Program-made: the position numbers and the translations under genes
In this document: positions 54,751-63,436 of the stretch, piece by piece
Layout: every line of letters starts with the position of its first letter
Numbering within the stretch: the stretch's first letter is position 1
Assembly: GCF_001422885.1 (NCBI RefSeq)
Contig: NZ_LMMZ01000037.1
Span: 250,105-314,104 of the forward strand
From: Methylobacterium sp. Leaf104
Lineage (GTDB): Bacteria; Pseudomonadota; Alphaproteobacteria; Rhizobiales; Beijerinckiaceae
Reading direction: 5' to 3'
Length of the DNA stretch: 64,000 nucleotides
The notes under the pieces: model-generated
What the model was told of the DNA's origin: nothing
Databases searched by the model: none
Seen by the model: only the letters and a program-made list of their open reading frames with translations

Positions 54751-55382
54751 GCGGCGTCGGGTCGCCTCGTCACACAGACGCCCTGCCGGTTCGACGCGGC
54801 GACCGGTCCATCGGACCGCACCAGTCTCACGCCCTCCGGCGCGGCATGCTCGGCCGGCGCGCGGGCGGATGGTCACGGCGAAAATCAGCCCGGCGACCGC
54901 ATCCCGCCCCCCTCCGGTCCCGATGGAATACCAAGAGGGTCTCGTCGAGATCGTGCGCCGCGATGATCGAGGCGACGGCGCGGAGACTTGCCGGAGGCCG
55001 TGGGTTTCCGACGCGGCGATGGACCGGAATCGCTTCGGCCGGGATGCCACCGAGTCGGTCGGCGACGCGGCGGAGCGCGTCCCGATGCGCAGGATCCCGA
55101 CGCCGTGGCGGGGGACCGTGCGGGCGAATGGGACCCGAAACCCGCCGCCGCACCACCCCCGAGCGCCGGAGACAGTTCTAAGGTTCTGTTTTTGCGTCTC
55201 TTCTCGCGGCCGCTCCGCGTCCGGCGCCGAGAAATTGCGCTGGCCCGGACGCTTCACCTGCGGTAAACGCTCGACGCCCAAGACGCTCGACGGCTAAGAC
55301 CCTTCCGCTCTGCGGCGCGCCGGTGCCCGCTGCGGCAAAACCACGGCCGCAACGGGCCGAGACATGAAGGAGACCTCCAAGG
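54751..55382. other. Long spacer between glnB and glnA (632 bases)
   Basis: I found no sigma-54 element (GG-N10-GC within TGGCAC-N5-TTGC) close to glnA. A T-rich TAAGGTTCTGTTTTTGCG at about 55180-55197 is a possible promoter region or terminator tail. A minus-strand frame at 54827-55156 has partly protein-like composition (IPAEAIPVHRRVGNPRPPAS) but no convincing start, so it could be a gene remnant. No RNA gene is recognised. Confidence 0.45.
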
Positions 55383-56795
55383 ATGGCCAAGACTGCAGCC
55401 GACGTCCTGAAGGAAATCAAGGACAACGACGTCAAGTACGTCGACCTTCGGTTCACCGATCCGCGCGGTAAGTGGCAGCACGTCACGTTCGACGTCTCGC
55501 TGATCGACGACGAGATGTTCTCCGAAGGCACGATGTTCGACGGCTCGTCGATCGCCGGCTGGAAGGCCATCAACGAATCCGACATGCTGCTGATGCCCGA
55601 CCCGGCCACCGCCTGCATGGACCCGTTCTTCTCGGCCTCGACCATGTCGATCGTCTGCGACGTGCTCGAACCCTCCACGGGCGCGCCCTACAGCCGCGAT
55701 CCGCGCGGCACCGCCAAGCTGGCCGAGGCCTTCCTCAAGTCCACCGGCATCGGCGACACCATCTATGTCGGCCCCGAGGCCGAGTTCTTCGTGTTCGACG
55801 ACGTGAAGTTCGGGTCCGACCCGTACCACACCGGCTTCCAGCTCGATTCGACCGAACTGCCCACCAACGGCTTCACCGATTACGAGGGCGGCAACCTCGG
55901 CCACCGCGTCGCCACCAAGGGCGGCTACTTCCCGGTGCCGCCGCAGGATTCGGCGCAGGACATGCGCGGCGAGATGCTGGCCGCCATGCAGTCCATGGGC
56001 GTCAAGGTCGAGAAGCACCACCACGAGGTGGCGTCCGCCCAGCACGAGCTGGGCATGAAGTTCGACACCCTGACCCTGCTCGCCGACCACATGCAGATCT
56101 ACAAGTACTGCATCCACCAGGTCGCCCAGAGCTACGGCAAGACCGCGACGTTCATGCCCAAGCCCGTCTACGGCGACAACGGCTCGGGCATGCACGTGCA
56201 CCAGTCGATCTGGAAGGACGGCAAGCCGCTCTTCGCCGGCGACAAGTACGCCGACCTCTCGCAGGAGTGCCTCTGGTACATCGGCGGCATCATCAAGCAC
56301 GCCAAGGCGCTGAACGCCTTCACCAACCCGTCGACCAACTCCTACAAGCGCCTGGTGCCCGGCTACGAGGCCCCCGTGCTGCTCGCCTACTCGGCGCGCA
56401 ACCGCTCGGCCTCCTGCCGCATCCCGTGGACGACGAACCCGAAGGCCAAGCGCGTCGAGGTCCGCTTCCCCGACCCGATGGCGAATCCCTACCTGGCCTT
56501 CTCGGCCCTGCTGATGGCCGGCCTCGACGGCATCATCAACAAGATCGATCCGGGCGCCGCCATGGACAAGGATCTCTACGACCTGCCCCCGCGCGAGTTG
56601 AAGAAGATCCCCACCGTCTGCGGCTCGCTGCGCGAGGCCCTGCAGAACCTCGATCGCGACCGCGCCTTCCTCAAGGCCGGCAACGTCTTCACCGACGACC
56701 AGATCGACTCCTTCATCGAGCTGAAGATGACCGAGGTCATGCGCTACGAGATGACCCCGCACCCGGTCGAGTTCGCGATGTACTACTCGCTCTGA
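55383..56795 (+). CDS. glnA: Glutamine synthetase type I
   Basis: GlnA makes glutamine from glutamate, ammonia and ATP and is the main ammonia-assimilation enzyme. The 470-residue product has FDGSSIAGWKAINESDMLL, the PGYEAPVLLAYSARNRSASC substrate/ATP segment, and the adenylylation site region around LYDLPPRELKKI near the C-terminus, so it is a GSI-beta enzyme regulated by GlnE and PII. The ATG follows AGGAGACCTCCAAGG. glnB upstream fits this control. Confidence 0.99.
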   Translation: MAKTAADVLKEIKDNDVKYVDLRFTDPRGKWQHVTFDVSLIDDEMFSEGTMFDGSSIAGWKAINESDMLLMPDPATACMDPFFSASTMSIVCDVLEPSTGAPYSRDPRGTAKLAEAFLKSTGIGDTIYVGPEAEFFVFDDVKFGSDPYHTGFQLDSTELPTNGFTDYEGGNLGHRVATKGGYFPVPPQDSAQDMRGEMLAAMQSMGVKVEKHHHEVASAQHELGMKFDTLTLLADHMQIYKYCIHQVAQSYGKTATFMPKPVYGDNGSGMHVHQSIWKDGKPLFAGDKYADLSQECLWYIGGIIKHAKALNAFTNPSTNSYKRLVPGYEAPVLLAYSARNRSASCRIPWTTNPKAKRVEVRFPDPMANPYLAFSALLMAGLDGIINKIDPGAAMDKDLYDLPPRELKKIPTVCGSLREALQNLDRDRAFLKAGNVFTDDQIDSFIELKMTEVMRYEMTPHPVEFAMYYSL

Positions 56796-57272
56796 GAGCG
56801 ACCGAGCCGGGCCGCGCGCCCGGCTCACCGGACGACGGCGCAGCGCCGGAGCCTCGCGAGGGGCTTCGGCGTTTCGCGTTTCGGGGACCGGCGGAATTCC
56901 ATCCGTGGAGCGATCGGATCGACCTGCATGTGTCGGATCGAGATCGGGTCCGTCGTGCCACGCAGGTCGGGCAAGGTTCGATGCCGTCGGCGGTTGTCGA
57001 TTCCGGGCTCGCCTACGGCGACCGGGACCGACCGAGTGGGCGAGATGCGATCACGCTGCCCGAAAGGAGAACGGGACGATCCGTCGGACGGCCGTGTCTG
57101 CGTTCCGGGCCGAAGTCCGGTCGAAGCGTCCTTCGGCACCACGGCCGGTCGGACCCGCGAGCCGCATCCGACCTGATCGCATCAGGCGACCGGCGCCCGG
57201 CTCCAGCCCCGAGGACGGAACCATGATGCTGCCAACGGGCTTGCCGCCCCGACGCGAGGGCCGGGATCGGGG
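56796..57272. other. Spacer after glnA (about 480 bases)
   Basis: It begins with a GC-rich hairpin and otherwise has no frame with protein character on either strand; overlapping open frames are rich in Arg and Pro as expected for high-GC noise. No tRNA is seen. Any promoter for the downstream gene would lie here. Confidence 0.45.
56804..56826 (+). terminator. Hairpin after glnA, possible terminator
   Basis: GAGCCGGGC/GCCCGGCTC arms (56804-56812 and 56818-56826) with a 5-base loop, 8 bases after the glnA stop. There is no T-run, so it may be a processing or Rho-linked end. Confidence 0.5.
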
Positions 57273-58001
57273 ATGCAGGCGGACGACGAGACTCTTCGAT
57301 CCCGGCGGAGCGACCACCTGGAGCGCGCCAATGCGCTGGTGCAGACCCTCGCGATCCTCGCGGCCGGCGCCTGGGCGGTCTACACCTTCATCTACGAGGC
57401 CCGGATCAAGCCGGCCCTGGAGCCGCCCGCCGTCTCGGTGACGACGAACCTGGTGCGGGCGGGCGAGCGGGACCGTCACGTGGCCATCCGCTCGACCGTG
57501 ACCCGCAAGAACGTCGGCCAGACCGGCGTGCGCGTTCTCGGCCTCGTCTACAACGTCACCGGTGTACGGGTGCGCTTCGATGCGGTCCCCGGCGGCAAGG
57601 ATGCGCTCTCCGGCGGCAAGCCCGCGGTCGACGGTGCGCCCGCCGATCGCACCACCCCGGCGCGCGCCTACGGATTCACGGGTCCCGGCGAGGCGATCCT
57701 GCGCGAGGGCCGGCTCTTCGCCGGCGCCACCGAAATGGGGGGCGAGCCCTCCGATCTCAATCCCGGCGAATCCGTCTCCCGCGACCTCATCGTCTATGCC
57801 GACCGTGACCGCTTCGACTTCGTCCGCTTCGAGGTCAGCCTCGCCTATTCCAAGGGCGACGATCCCCCGGTGCTCCTGACCTTCGAGACCGCGCCGGACG
57901 GCACCCTCTCGCTGAAACCCAAGGCGGATTGCCGGGCGGAGCCGCAGACCTGCCAGCGCGTGAAGGCCACCGACTTCGCCACGGAATTCTCGCTCTGGTG
58001 A
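57273..58001 (+). CDS. Single-pass membrane-anchored hypothetical protein (242 aa)
   Basis: A 242-residue protein with one helix (LVQTLAILAAGAWAVYTFIY, residues 22-41) near the N-terminus. A predicted extracytoplasmic beta-rich domain follows (VSVTTNLVRAGERDRHVAIR, VTRKNVGQTGVRVLGLVYNV, PGESVSRDLIVYADRDRFDF), ending in a Cys pair (ADCRAEPQTCQ). The pattern is seen in proteins with an immunoglobulin-like fold. I do not recognise a named family. It is separated from the YcgG operon by 209 bases. Confidence 0.75.
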   Translation: MQADDETLRSRRSDHLERANALVQTLAILAAGAWAVYTFIYEARIKPALEPPAVSVTTNLVRAGERDRHVAIRSTVTRKNVGQTGVRVLGLVYNVTGVRVRFDAVPGGKDALSGGKPAVDGAPADRTTPARAYGFTGPGEAILREGRLFAGATEMGGEPSDLNPGESVSRDLIVYADRDRFDFVRFEVSLAYSKGDDPPVLLTFETAPDGTLSLKPKADCRAEPQTCQRVKATDFATEFSLW

Positions 58002-58210
58002 GACGGGGTCCTCCTTCCCGGTTATCCACAGTCCTGCGGCAGATTTGCAGGGAACACGGGTCGCGTGGGTGATCTTCATCTGAGGCTGCGGTTGTATCGC
58101 CGAGGCCTTCATCCGTGTCTCGTCAGGCACGGGGGCGGGTCTTGCTTGTGTCTGATTTCGGACATCGACGCATCGCGGCACGATGACGATGGCCGAGATT
58201 CAGAGTTGCT

Positions 58211-58966
58211 ATGCTTCTACCGCCCGATGATAGGTCGCACCCCCTCGCTCAGCGCTTCCGGGACTTCATCCGACATCGCCCCTTTCCCTGCGTCGGCGCC
58301 AAATCGGCCCTCTCCCGCGGCGGCATGACCGTGGTGGTGGCGAGGGGCATCGGGAGCCCCACCGCCGATGCCCGGATCTACGCCGCCCTCCTGGCCTTCG
58401 TCTGGCGCTACCGGCAGGCGCCGGAGCTGTTCCAGAGCTTCGCGGTGCTCTTCGACGGCGAGGCCCCGGATTCCGAGGAGACGTTCGAAGCCGCCTTGTG
58501 GACCCGGGTGCAGGCCCTGACGGACCGTGACGGCCATCTCGGCCAGCCGCATGATTCCCGCGTCGCCGCCGACCCGGAAGACCCGCACTTTTCGGTCAGC
58601 CTCGGCGGCGAAGGCTTCTTCATCGTCGGGCTGCATCCGGCGGCGAGCCGCCTGGCCCGTCGCTTCGCGGCGCCGGCCCTGGTGTTCAACCTGCACGACC
58701 AGTTCCAGCGCCTGCGGGCGGAGGGACGCTACGAGCGGCTGCGGGACAGCATCGTCGCCCGCGACGTCGCCCTCGCCGGCTCGCCGAACCCGATGCTGGC
58801 CGAGCACGGCGAGCGCTCCGCCGCGCGCCAGTTCAGCGGCCGCGCCGTGCCGGACGACTGGACCTGCCCCTATCGGCGCCGCGCCGAGCCCGCCGCCTGG
58901 GACGGGGACGAGGTGATCGCCGCCCTACGCAAGGGGGCCTTCGTCGCCGAGAGCATGGAGGGCTGA
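58211..58966 (+). CDS. YqcI/YcgG family heme-dependent N-hydroxylase homologue
   Basis: A 251-residue protein with the family signatures FIRHRPFPCVGAKSAL (PFPC at 24-27), FSVSLGGEGFFIVGLHPAAS and APALVFNLHDQFQRLR. Characterised relatives, DcsA (D-cycloserine pathway) and GntA (guanitoxin pathway), are heme enzymes that hydroxylate arginine-type guanidine nitrogens. His142 and His162 are candidate heme ligands (inference). The ATG at 58211 has no clear ribosome-binding site but is needed for the conserved N-terminus. The next gene starts 2 bases after its stop, so it heads a three-gene operon. Confidence 0.82.
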   Translation: MLLPPDDRSHPLAQRFRDFIRHRPFPCVGAKSALSRGGMTVVVARGIGSPTADARIYAALLAFVWRYRQAPELFQSFAVLFDGEAPDSEETFEAALWTRVQALTDRDGHLGQPHDSRVAADPEDPHFSVSLGGEGFFIVGLHPAASRLARRFAAPALVFNLHDQFQRLRAEGRYERLRDSIVARDVALAGSPNPMLAEHGERSAARQFSGRAVPDDWTCPYRRRAEPAAWDGDEVIAALRKGAFVAESMEG

Positions 58967-58968
58967 GG

Positions 58969-59910
58969 ATGGATGCGCGCAGCCCCGCGACGGCCTTCCC
59001 GGATGTCGCGCCCGAGGCGCTGCTCGCCCTGGTGCGGGCGGTGCGCGCGACGGGTTACGGTTTCACCACCGTGACCCCCTCCACCCATGCCCGGGTCAAT
59101 GCCCGGCCCGAGGCCCAGCAGGCGCGATCCCTGCGCGACGTGCTCGGCTGGAGCCGGCCCTTCGCGTCCGGCCTCCTGCCGCCCGACCTCGTCGCCGCCC
59201 TCGAACAGGCCGGCGCGGTGGCCCGCGACGGGGCCGGATGGCGCCCCACGATCCGCCTTTCCAGCCTCGACGACGAGCTCTTCCTGCACTCGGCCTATCC
59301 TCCGAGCGCGCCGGACGCGGTGTTCTTCGGCCCCGACACCCTCCGCTTCGTCTCGGCGGTGCTCGCGCATCTGGCCGAACGACGGAGGCCGGTGCGGCGG
59401 GCGGTCGATATCGGCTGCGGCTCCGGAGCGGCCGGCATCTGCGTCGCCAAGCGGATACCGGAGGCCGAGGTGGCCCTGGTCGACATCAATCCGGCGGCTC
59501 TGCGGGCGGCGGCGGTGAACGCCGAGGCGGCCGGGATCGCCAATGTGCGCCCGCACCGGAGCGACATGCTCGAGGCGGTGTCGGGCGAGTTCGACCTCAT
59601 CATCTCGAATCCGCCCTTCATGATCGACCACGGCGGCGGTCCCCTCGGGGCCGGTCTCTCCCTCCGCGTCGTCGAGGCCGCGCGCGCGCGCCTCGCACCG
59701 GGCGGCAGCCTCGTGCTGTTCACCGGCGCGGCGATCGTGGAGGGGGAGGACCCGTTCCGCGCGGCCGCCGGCGCCCTCTGCGCAGCGGCGGGCCTGAGCT
59801 GGGATTACCGGGAGTTCGATCCCGACGCCTACGGCGAGGAGCTCGACGACCCGGCCTATGCGAAGGTCGAGCGGATCGCCCTCGTCGTCCTGACGGCGAC
59901 CCGGCCATGA
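58969..59910 (+). CDS. Class I SAM-dependent methyltransferase
   Basis: A 313-residue protein. A 140-residue N-terminal region (GYGFTTVTPSTHARVNARP, LRDVLGWSRPFASGLLP, DAVFFGPDTLRF) precedes a Rossmann domain with DIGCGSG (147-153) and the catalytic motif ISNPPFMID (N214-P-P-F). The NPPF motif occurs in methyltransferases acting on amide, amine or nucleobase nitrogens, as in HemK/PrmC. It starts 2 bases after the YcgG-like gene and overlaps the EgtD-like gene by 4 bases (ATGA). The substrate is unknown; a small metabolite is plausible from context. Confidence 0.82.
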   Translation: MDARSPATAFPDVAPEALLALVRAVRATGYGFTTVTPSTHARVNARPEAQQARSLRDVLGWSRPFASGLLPPDLVAALEQAGAVARDGAGWRPTIRLSSLDDELFLHSAYPPSAPDAVFFGPDTLRFVSAVLAHLAERRRPVRRAVDIGCGSGAAGICVAKRIPEAEVALVDINPAALRAAAVNAEAAGIANVRPHRSDMLEAVSGEFDLIISNPPFMIDHGGGPLGAGLSLRVVEAARARLAPGGSLVLFTGAAIVEGEDPFRAAAGALCAAAGLSWDYREFDPDAYGEELDDPAYAKVERIALVVLTATRP

Positions 59911-60875
59911 GCGGGGTGGCCGCGGCGCAGGGTGCCGAAGCCGGGCGCGCCGAAGCCGAGCGCGCCGCGTTCCTGCGCGACGCCCTGGCCGGCCTCTCGG
60001 CCGAGCCGCGGACGCTTCCCGGCAAGTACCTCTGGGACGCGATCGGCTCCGACCTGTTCGACCGGATCTGCCACACCGCCGACTACTATCCGACCCGGCG
60101 CGAGATGGCGCTGCTGCCGGAGGTGGCGCGGGACGTGGCGGGCGAGATCGGTCCCGGGGCCAGATTGGTCGAGTTCGGCAGCGGCGCCAGCCGGAAGATC
60201 CGCACCCTCCTCGACGCCCTGTCCCGGCCCGCGACCTACATCGCCGTCGACATCTCGGGCGACTACCTCGCCGGGGCGATCCGGCGGCTCGCGCCGGACT
60301 ACCCGGCGGTCACCATGCAGGCGGTCTGCGCCGACTATGCCGAGCCGTTCACCCTGCCCCTGCCGGGAGGCGGCGGCCCGGTGCTCGGGTTCTTCCCCGG
60401 CACGAGCATCGGCAACTTCCCGCCCGCGGAGGCCGGGGCCTTCCTGGCCCGGGCCCGGGCCGCCCTCGGCCCCTGCCTGTTCCTGGTCGGCGCCGACCCC
60501 ACGGTCGATCCGGACCTCCTGCACGCCGCCTATGGCGGGGCCGACGGCCTGATGGACGCCTTCCATCGTAACGTCCTGGTGCGGATGAACCGCGAACTCG
60601 GGGCCGATTTCGATCCCGGGGCCTTCAGCCACGCCGTCCGGCTCCGCGACGATCCCTTCCGGGTCGAGGCGCATCTCGTGGCGCGGGACGCCACGCGGGC
60701 GCGCCTCGGCGGAGCCGAATTCGCCTTCGCGCCCGGCGACAGCATCCGCACCGACACCTCGCACAAGTACACGCCCGAGGCCTTCGCGGCCCTGGCCTCG
60801 GCGAACGGCTGGACACCCTTGCGGTACTGGGCCGGCCCGCAAGGGGGCTTCAGCCTGCACCTGCTCCGGGGCTGA
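59907..60875 (+). CDS. egtD: EgtD-like L-histidine N-alpha-methyltransferase family protein
   Basis: EgtD trimethylates the histidine amino group to hercynine for ergothioneine. The 322-residue protein has YYPTRREMALL, VEFGSGASRKIRTLLDAL, YIAVDISGDYLAGAI, FFPGTSIGNFPP, HRNVLVRMNRELGADF and GDSIRTDTSHKYT. Against the mycobacterial enzyme, Tyr60, Asn170, Tyr209 and Ser285 appear conserved, but the imidazole-contacting Glu is Asp283. No egtB is adjacent. It overlaps the upstream methyltransferase by four bases. Histidine specificity is therefore likely but not assured. Confidence 0.85.
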   Translation: MSGVAAAQGAEAGRAEAERAAFLRDALAGLSAEPRTLPGKYLWDAIGSDLFDRICHTADYYPTRREMALLPEVARDVAGEIGPGARLVEFGSGASRKIRTLLDALSRPATYIAVDISGDYLAGAIRRLAPDYPAVTMQAVCADYAEPFTLPLPGGGGPVLGFFPGTSIGNFPPAEAGAFLARARAALGPCLFLVGADPTVDPDLLHAAYGGADGLMDAFHRNVLVRMNRELGADFDPGAFSHAVRLRDDPFRVEAHLVARDATRARLGGAEFAFAPGDSIRTDTSHKYTPEAFAALASANGWTPLRYWAGPQGGFSLHLLRG

Positions 60876-60924
60876 TCGTCCCGGGCCGAAAGTCGGACCA
60901 CCGCAACGTTTCGGGAGAACCCCC

Positions 60925-61851
60925 ATGGCACAGCAGGTCCCCGTCTCGCGCGAGGCGCTCATCGCGGATCTCGACTTCCAAGATCGTGACTTCCAGGATC
61001 GTGAACGCGGCGGCACGGGCGGGGGCACCCACCCCGTCGCGGAGGACCTCGCCTATCGCCGCCTGGCCATCGCCAACGTCGTGCTGGCCGGGCCGCCCGG
61101 GGCCGGCGACCGGGGCTGGGTGCTCATCGATGCCGGCATTCCCGGGTCGCGCCGCTGGATCGAGGCCGCCGCGGCCGCGCGATTCGGCGCGGGCGCGCGG
61201 CCGTCGGCGATCGTCCTCACCCACGGGCACTTCGACCATGTCGGCGTGCTGGAGGACCTGGCGGAAGCCTGGGACGTGCCGGTCTACGCGCACGCCCTGG
61301 AGCGGCCCTATCTCGACGGCTCCGCCGCCTACCCGCCCCCCGACCCGAGCGTCGGCGGCGGCCTGATGGCGCGGATCTCCCCGCTCTACCCGACGCGGCC
61401 CGTGGACGTCTCGCAGCGGCTGCGCCCGCTGCCGGAGGATGGCGGCGTGCCGCCGATGCCGGGCTGGCGCTGGATCCATACGCCCGGCCACACGCCCGGC
61501 CACGTCTCGCTTTGGCGCGCGGGCGATCGCACCCTGATCGCCGGCGACGCCTTCGTGACCACCGCCCAGGAATCCGCCTATGCGGTGACGGTCCAGGCGC
61601 CCGAGCTGCACGGCCCGCCCATGTACCTCACCACCGACTGGCCGGCGGCCCGGCACTCGGTCGAGGTTTTGGCCGGCCTGAAGCCCGAGCGGGCGGTGAC
61701 CGGGCACGGACGCCCGCTCCGGGGACCGGAGCTGCGGCGCGCCCTCGACGCGCTGGCGCGAGATTTCGACCGCGTCGCAGTGCCGGAGCAGGGCCGCTAC
61801 GTCGCCGACCCGGCGACGGCGGCGGACGGCTCGGCCTATCGCACCCCCTGA
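60925..61851 (+). CDS. Metallo-beta-lactamase fold hydrolase
   Basis: A 308-residue MBL-fold protein with the zinc motif THGHFDH (His100, His102, Asp104, His105), then HTPGHTPGHVSLWR, AGDAFVTT and TGHGRPLRG with the remaining metal ligands. A GGGAG lies 7 bases before the ATG. Residues 17-26 are a duplicated DFQDR from a 15-base repeat. It lies 49 bases after the EgtD-like gene and could belong to the same transcript. The substrate is unknown; the C-terminal region differs from true glyoxalase II. Confidence 0.85.
   Translation: MAQQVPVSREALIADLDFQDRDFQDRERGGTGGGTHPVAEDLAYRRLAIANVVLAGPPGAGDRGWVLIDAGIPGSRRWIEAAAAARFGAGARPSAIVLTHGHFDHVGVLEDLAEAWDVPVYAHALERPYLDGSAAYPPPDPSVGGGLMARISPLYPTRPVDVSQRLRPLPEDGGVPPMPGWRWIHTPGHTPGHVSLWRAGDRTLIAGDAFVTTAQESAYAVTVQAPELHGPPMYLTTDWPAARHSVEVLAGLKPERAVTGHGRPLRGPELRRALDALARDFDRVAVPEQGRYVADPATAADGSAYRTP
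60973..61002 (+). repeat. Two in-frame 15-base repeats in the MBL gene
   Basis: Two adjacent units differing at one base (GACTTCCAAGATCGT then GACTTCCAGGATCGT) encode DFQDR twice. The first 11 bases, GACTTCCAAGA, also occur at the start of the trpE repeat. Confidence 0.85.
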
Positions 61852-61996
61852 CGCCGGTCGTCACGCAAACTTGCGCAAGATATTTCCGTGCGCCGAGATC
61901 CGACCTCGGACTTTCGCCGCGCCTTGGCGTAAGCAGGCGGTAATGGCCGCCGCTTTCGCGAGAAGGCCTGCACGATCGTGCGAGGAGTGAAACGCC

Positions 61997-62818
61997 ATGC
62001 GGATGTCCCGTCGCGCCGCCGGCCTGACCGCCGGCCTGTTCCTCGCGATCCTGGCCGGCTCCGGCACCGTCCGGGCCGCGGCCGGCGACGACGTCGCCGA
62101 GCGCGACGCGCGCTGGACGGAGCTGCGGCAATTGCTCTTCGGCGACCGCACGGTCGAGACCGCCAAGCCGCTGGTGCGGATGGACCTGCCCGACCGGGCC
62201 AACGATGCCTCCCTCGTGCCGCTGACCCTGACGATCGCCGACAAGGACCGGATCAAGGGCCTCTACCTCGTCATCGACGACAACCCGGCGCCGCTCGCCG
62301 CGCACTTCACCTTCGGCCCCGCCGCGGATCCCGAGGCGCTGAAGCTGCGCGTCCGGGTGAACACCTACACCAACGTCCACGCGGTGGCGGAGACCAAGGA
62401 CGGCGCCCTGGTGCAGACCACCCAGTTCGTGAAGGCCTCGGGCGGCTGCTCGGCCCCGATGGGGATGACCGACGCGGAAGCGATGAAGGGCATGGGCGAC
62501 ATGCGGCTCAAGTTCGCCGATGCGACCCCGGGCAAGCCCATCGCCGCGACCCTGATGATCCGCCATCCGAACTTCACCGGCCTGCAGATGAACCAGGTCA
62601 GCCGCGAGTATACGCCCGCGCGCTACATCAACCGGATCAGCGTCAGCCACGGCGACCAGAACGTCTTCGTGATGGAAGGCGACATCTCGATCTCGGCCAA
62701 CCCGGTGATCAACTTCGCCATGCTGCCCGACGGCAAGGGTCCGGTCACCGTCGTGACGCAGGACAACCAGGGTGGCCGCTGGGAGCACAGCTTCGATGCG
62801 CCGGCCGCCAGCAACTGA
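61997..62818 (+). CDS. SoxYZ-like carrier associated with quinoprotein dehydrogenases
   Basis: A 273-residue exported SoxY-SoxZ fusion. The signal peptide (AAGLTAGLFLAILAGSGTVR) is followed by a SoxY-like half ending in the carrier motif GGCSAP with Cys151, then a SoxZ-like half (TLMIRHPNFTGLQMNQVSRE; ISISANPVINFAML). In thiosulfate oxidation SoxY carries sulfur on this Cys. The fused form occurs next to PQQ-dependent alcohol dehydrogenase genes in methylotrophs, function unproven. GAGGAG lies 9 bases before the ATG. Confidence 0.9.
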   Translation: MRMSRRAAGLTAGLFLAILAGSGTVRAAAGDDVAERDARWTELRQLLFGDRTVETAKPLVRMDLPDRANDASLVPLTLTIADKDRIKGLYLVIDDNPAPLAAHFTFGPAADPEALKLRVRVNTYTNVHAVAETKDGALVQTTQFVKASGGCSAPMGMTDAEAMKGMGDMRLKFADATPGKPIAATLMIRHPNFTGLQMNQVSREYTPARYINRISVSHGDQNVFVMEGDISISANPVINFAMLPDGKGPVTVVTQDNQGGRWEHSFDAPAASN

Positions 62819-63401
62819 CCCTCTCGGCCGCGCCGCGGGATTCCTACTCGCGGCGACGATCCTCGCGGCGGCCGCCCCGGCCGTTTCCCCGGTCGACGTT
62901 CCGGAGCCCGCGGGCTTCTGGGAAGGGGCGCTCCAGGGCTACACGCCCAGGACCCTGGCAGGCGCCACGGTCCTGGACGGCGCCGGGCTCGACGTCCTGG
63001 TCGCGGGCGGGCCGGCGGTGCTGATCGACGTGTCCGAGGCCGAGCCGACGCCGCCGGACCAGCCGGCCGGACGCCTGTGGCGGCCGATCCATCGGGCCAT
63101 CCCGAACAGCACCTGGCTGCCGGGGGCCGGCGCGGGGACCCTCTCCGTGCCGGACCGGGCCGCCCTCGCGGACCGGGTCGCGGCCCTGACGCAGGGCGAT
63201 CGCGGCCGCGCGATCGTCACCTATTGCCACCCGGATTGCTGGGGCAGCTGGAACCTCGGCAAGCGCCTCGTCGGACTCGGCTACCGGGCCGTCCACTGGT
63301 ATCCGGACGGGATCGAGGGCTGGCAGGAGCGGCACGACACGGCGGCGATCCGCCCCGACGAAACCTGGACGGGACGCGCCAAGGATGGCGCCGGGCCCTG
63401 A
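62796..63401 (+). CDS. Rhodanese-like CX3CW protein of PQQ-dependent catabolism
   Basis: A 201-residue exported protein. A signal peptide (AAGFLLAATILAAAAPAVSP) is followed by a rhodanese-type fold: AVLIDVSEAEPTPPD and the motif VTYCHPDCWGSWNLGKRL with Cys144, Cys148 and Trp149, then WYPDGIEGW. This matches the CxxxCW proteins found beside quinoprotein dehydrogenases. The chosen ATG overlaps the SoxYZ-like gene by 23 bases, so translation is coupled. It probably moves sulfur or electrons with the thioredoxin that follows. Confidence 0.85.
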   Translation: MRRPPATDPLGRAAGFLLAATILAAAAPAVSPVDVPEPAGFWEGALQGYTPRTLAGATVLDGAGLDVLVAGGPAVLIDVSEAEPTPPDQPAGRLWRPIHRAIPNSTWLPGAGAGTLSVPDRAALADRVAALTQGDRGRAIVTYCHPDCWGSWNLGKRLVGLGYRAVHWYPDGIEGWQERHDTAAIRPDETWTGRAKDGAGP

Positions 63402-63436
63402 GGTCCGATTCTCATCAAGCCGAGGCTAGGCCCTTC

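Noticed and set aside
54827..55156. Minus-strand frame between glnB and glnA as a gene
   Set aside because: Parts look protein-like, but there is no convincing start site, ribosome-binding site or family, so it is reported only as a spacer feature.
55201..55262. Sigma-54 promoter before glnA
   Set aside because: TGGCCCGGACGCTTCA is superficially similar, but the -12 GC is not at the required ten-base spacing from GG.
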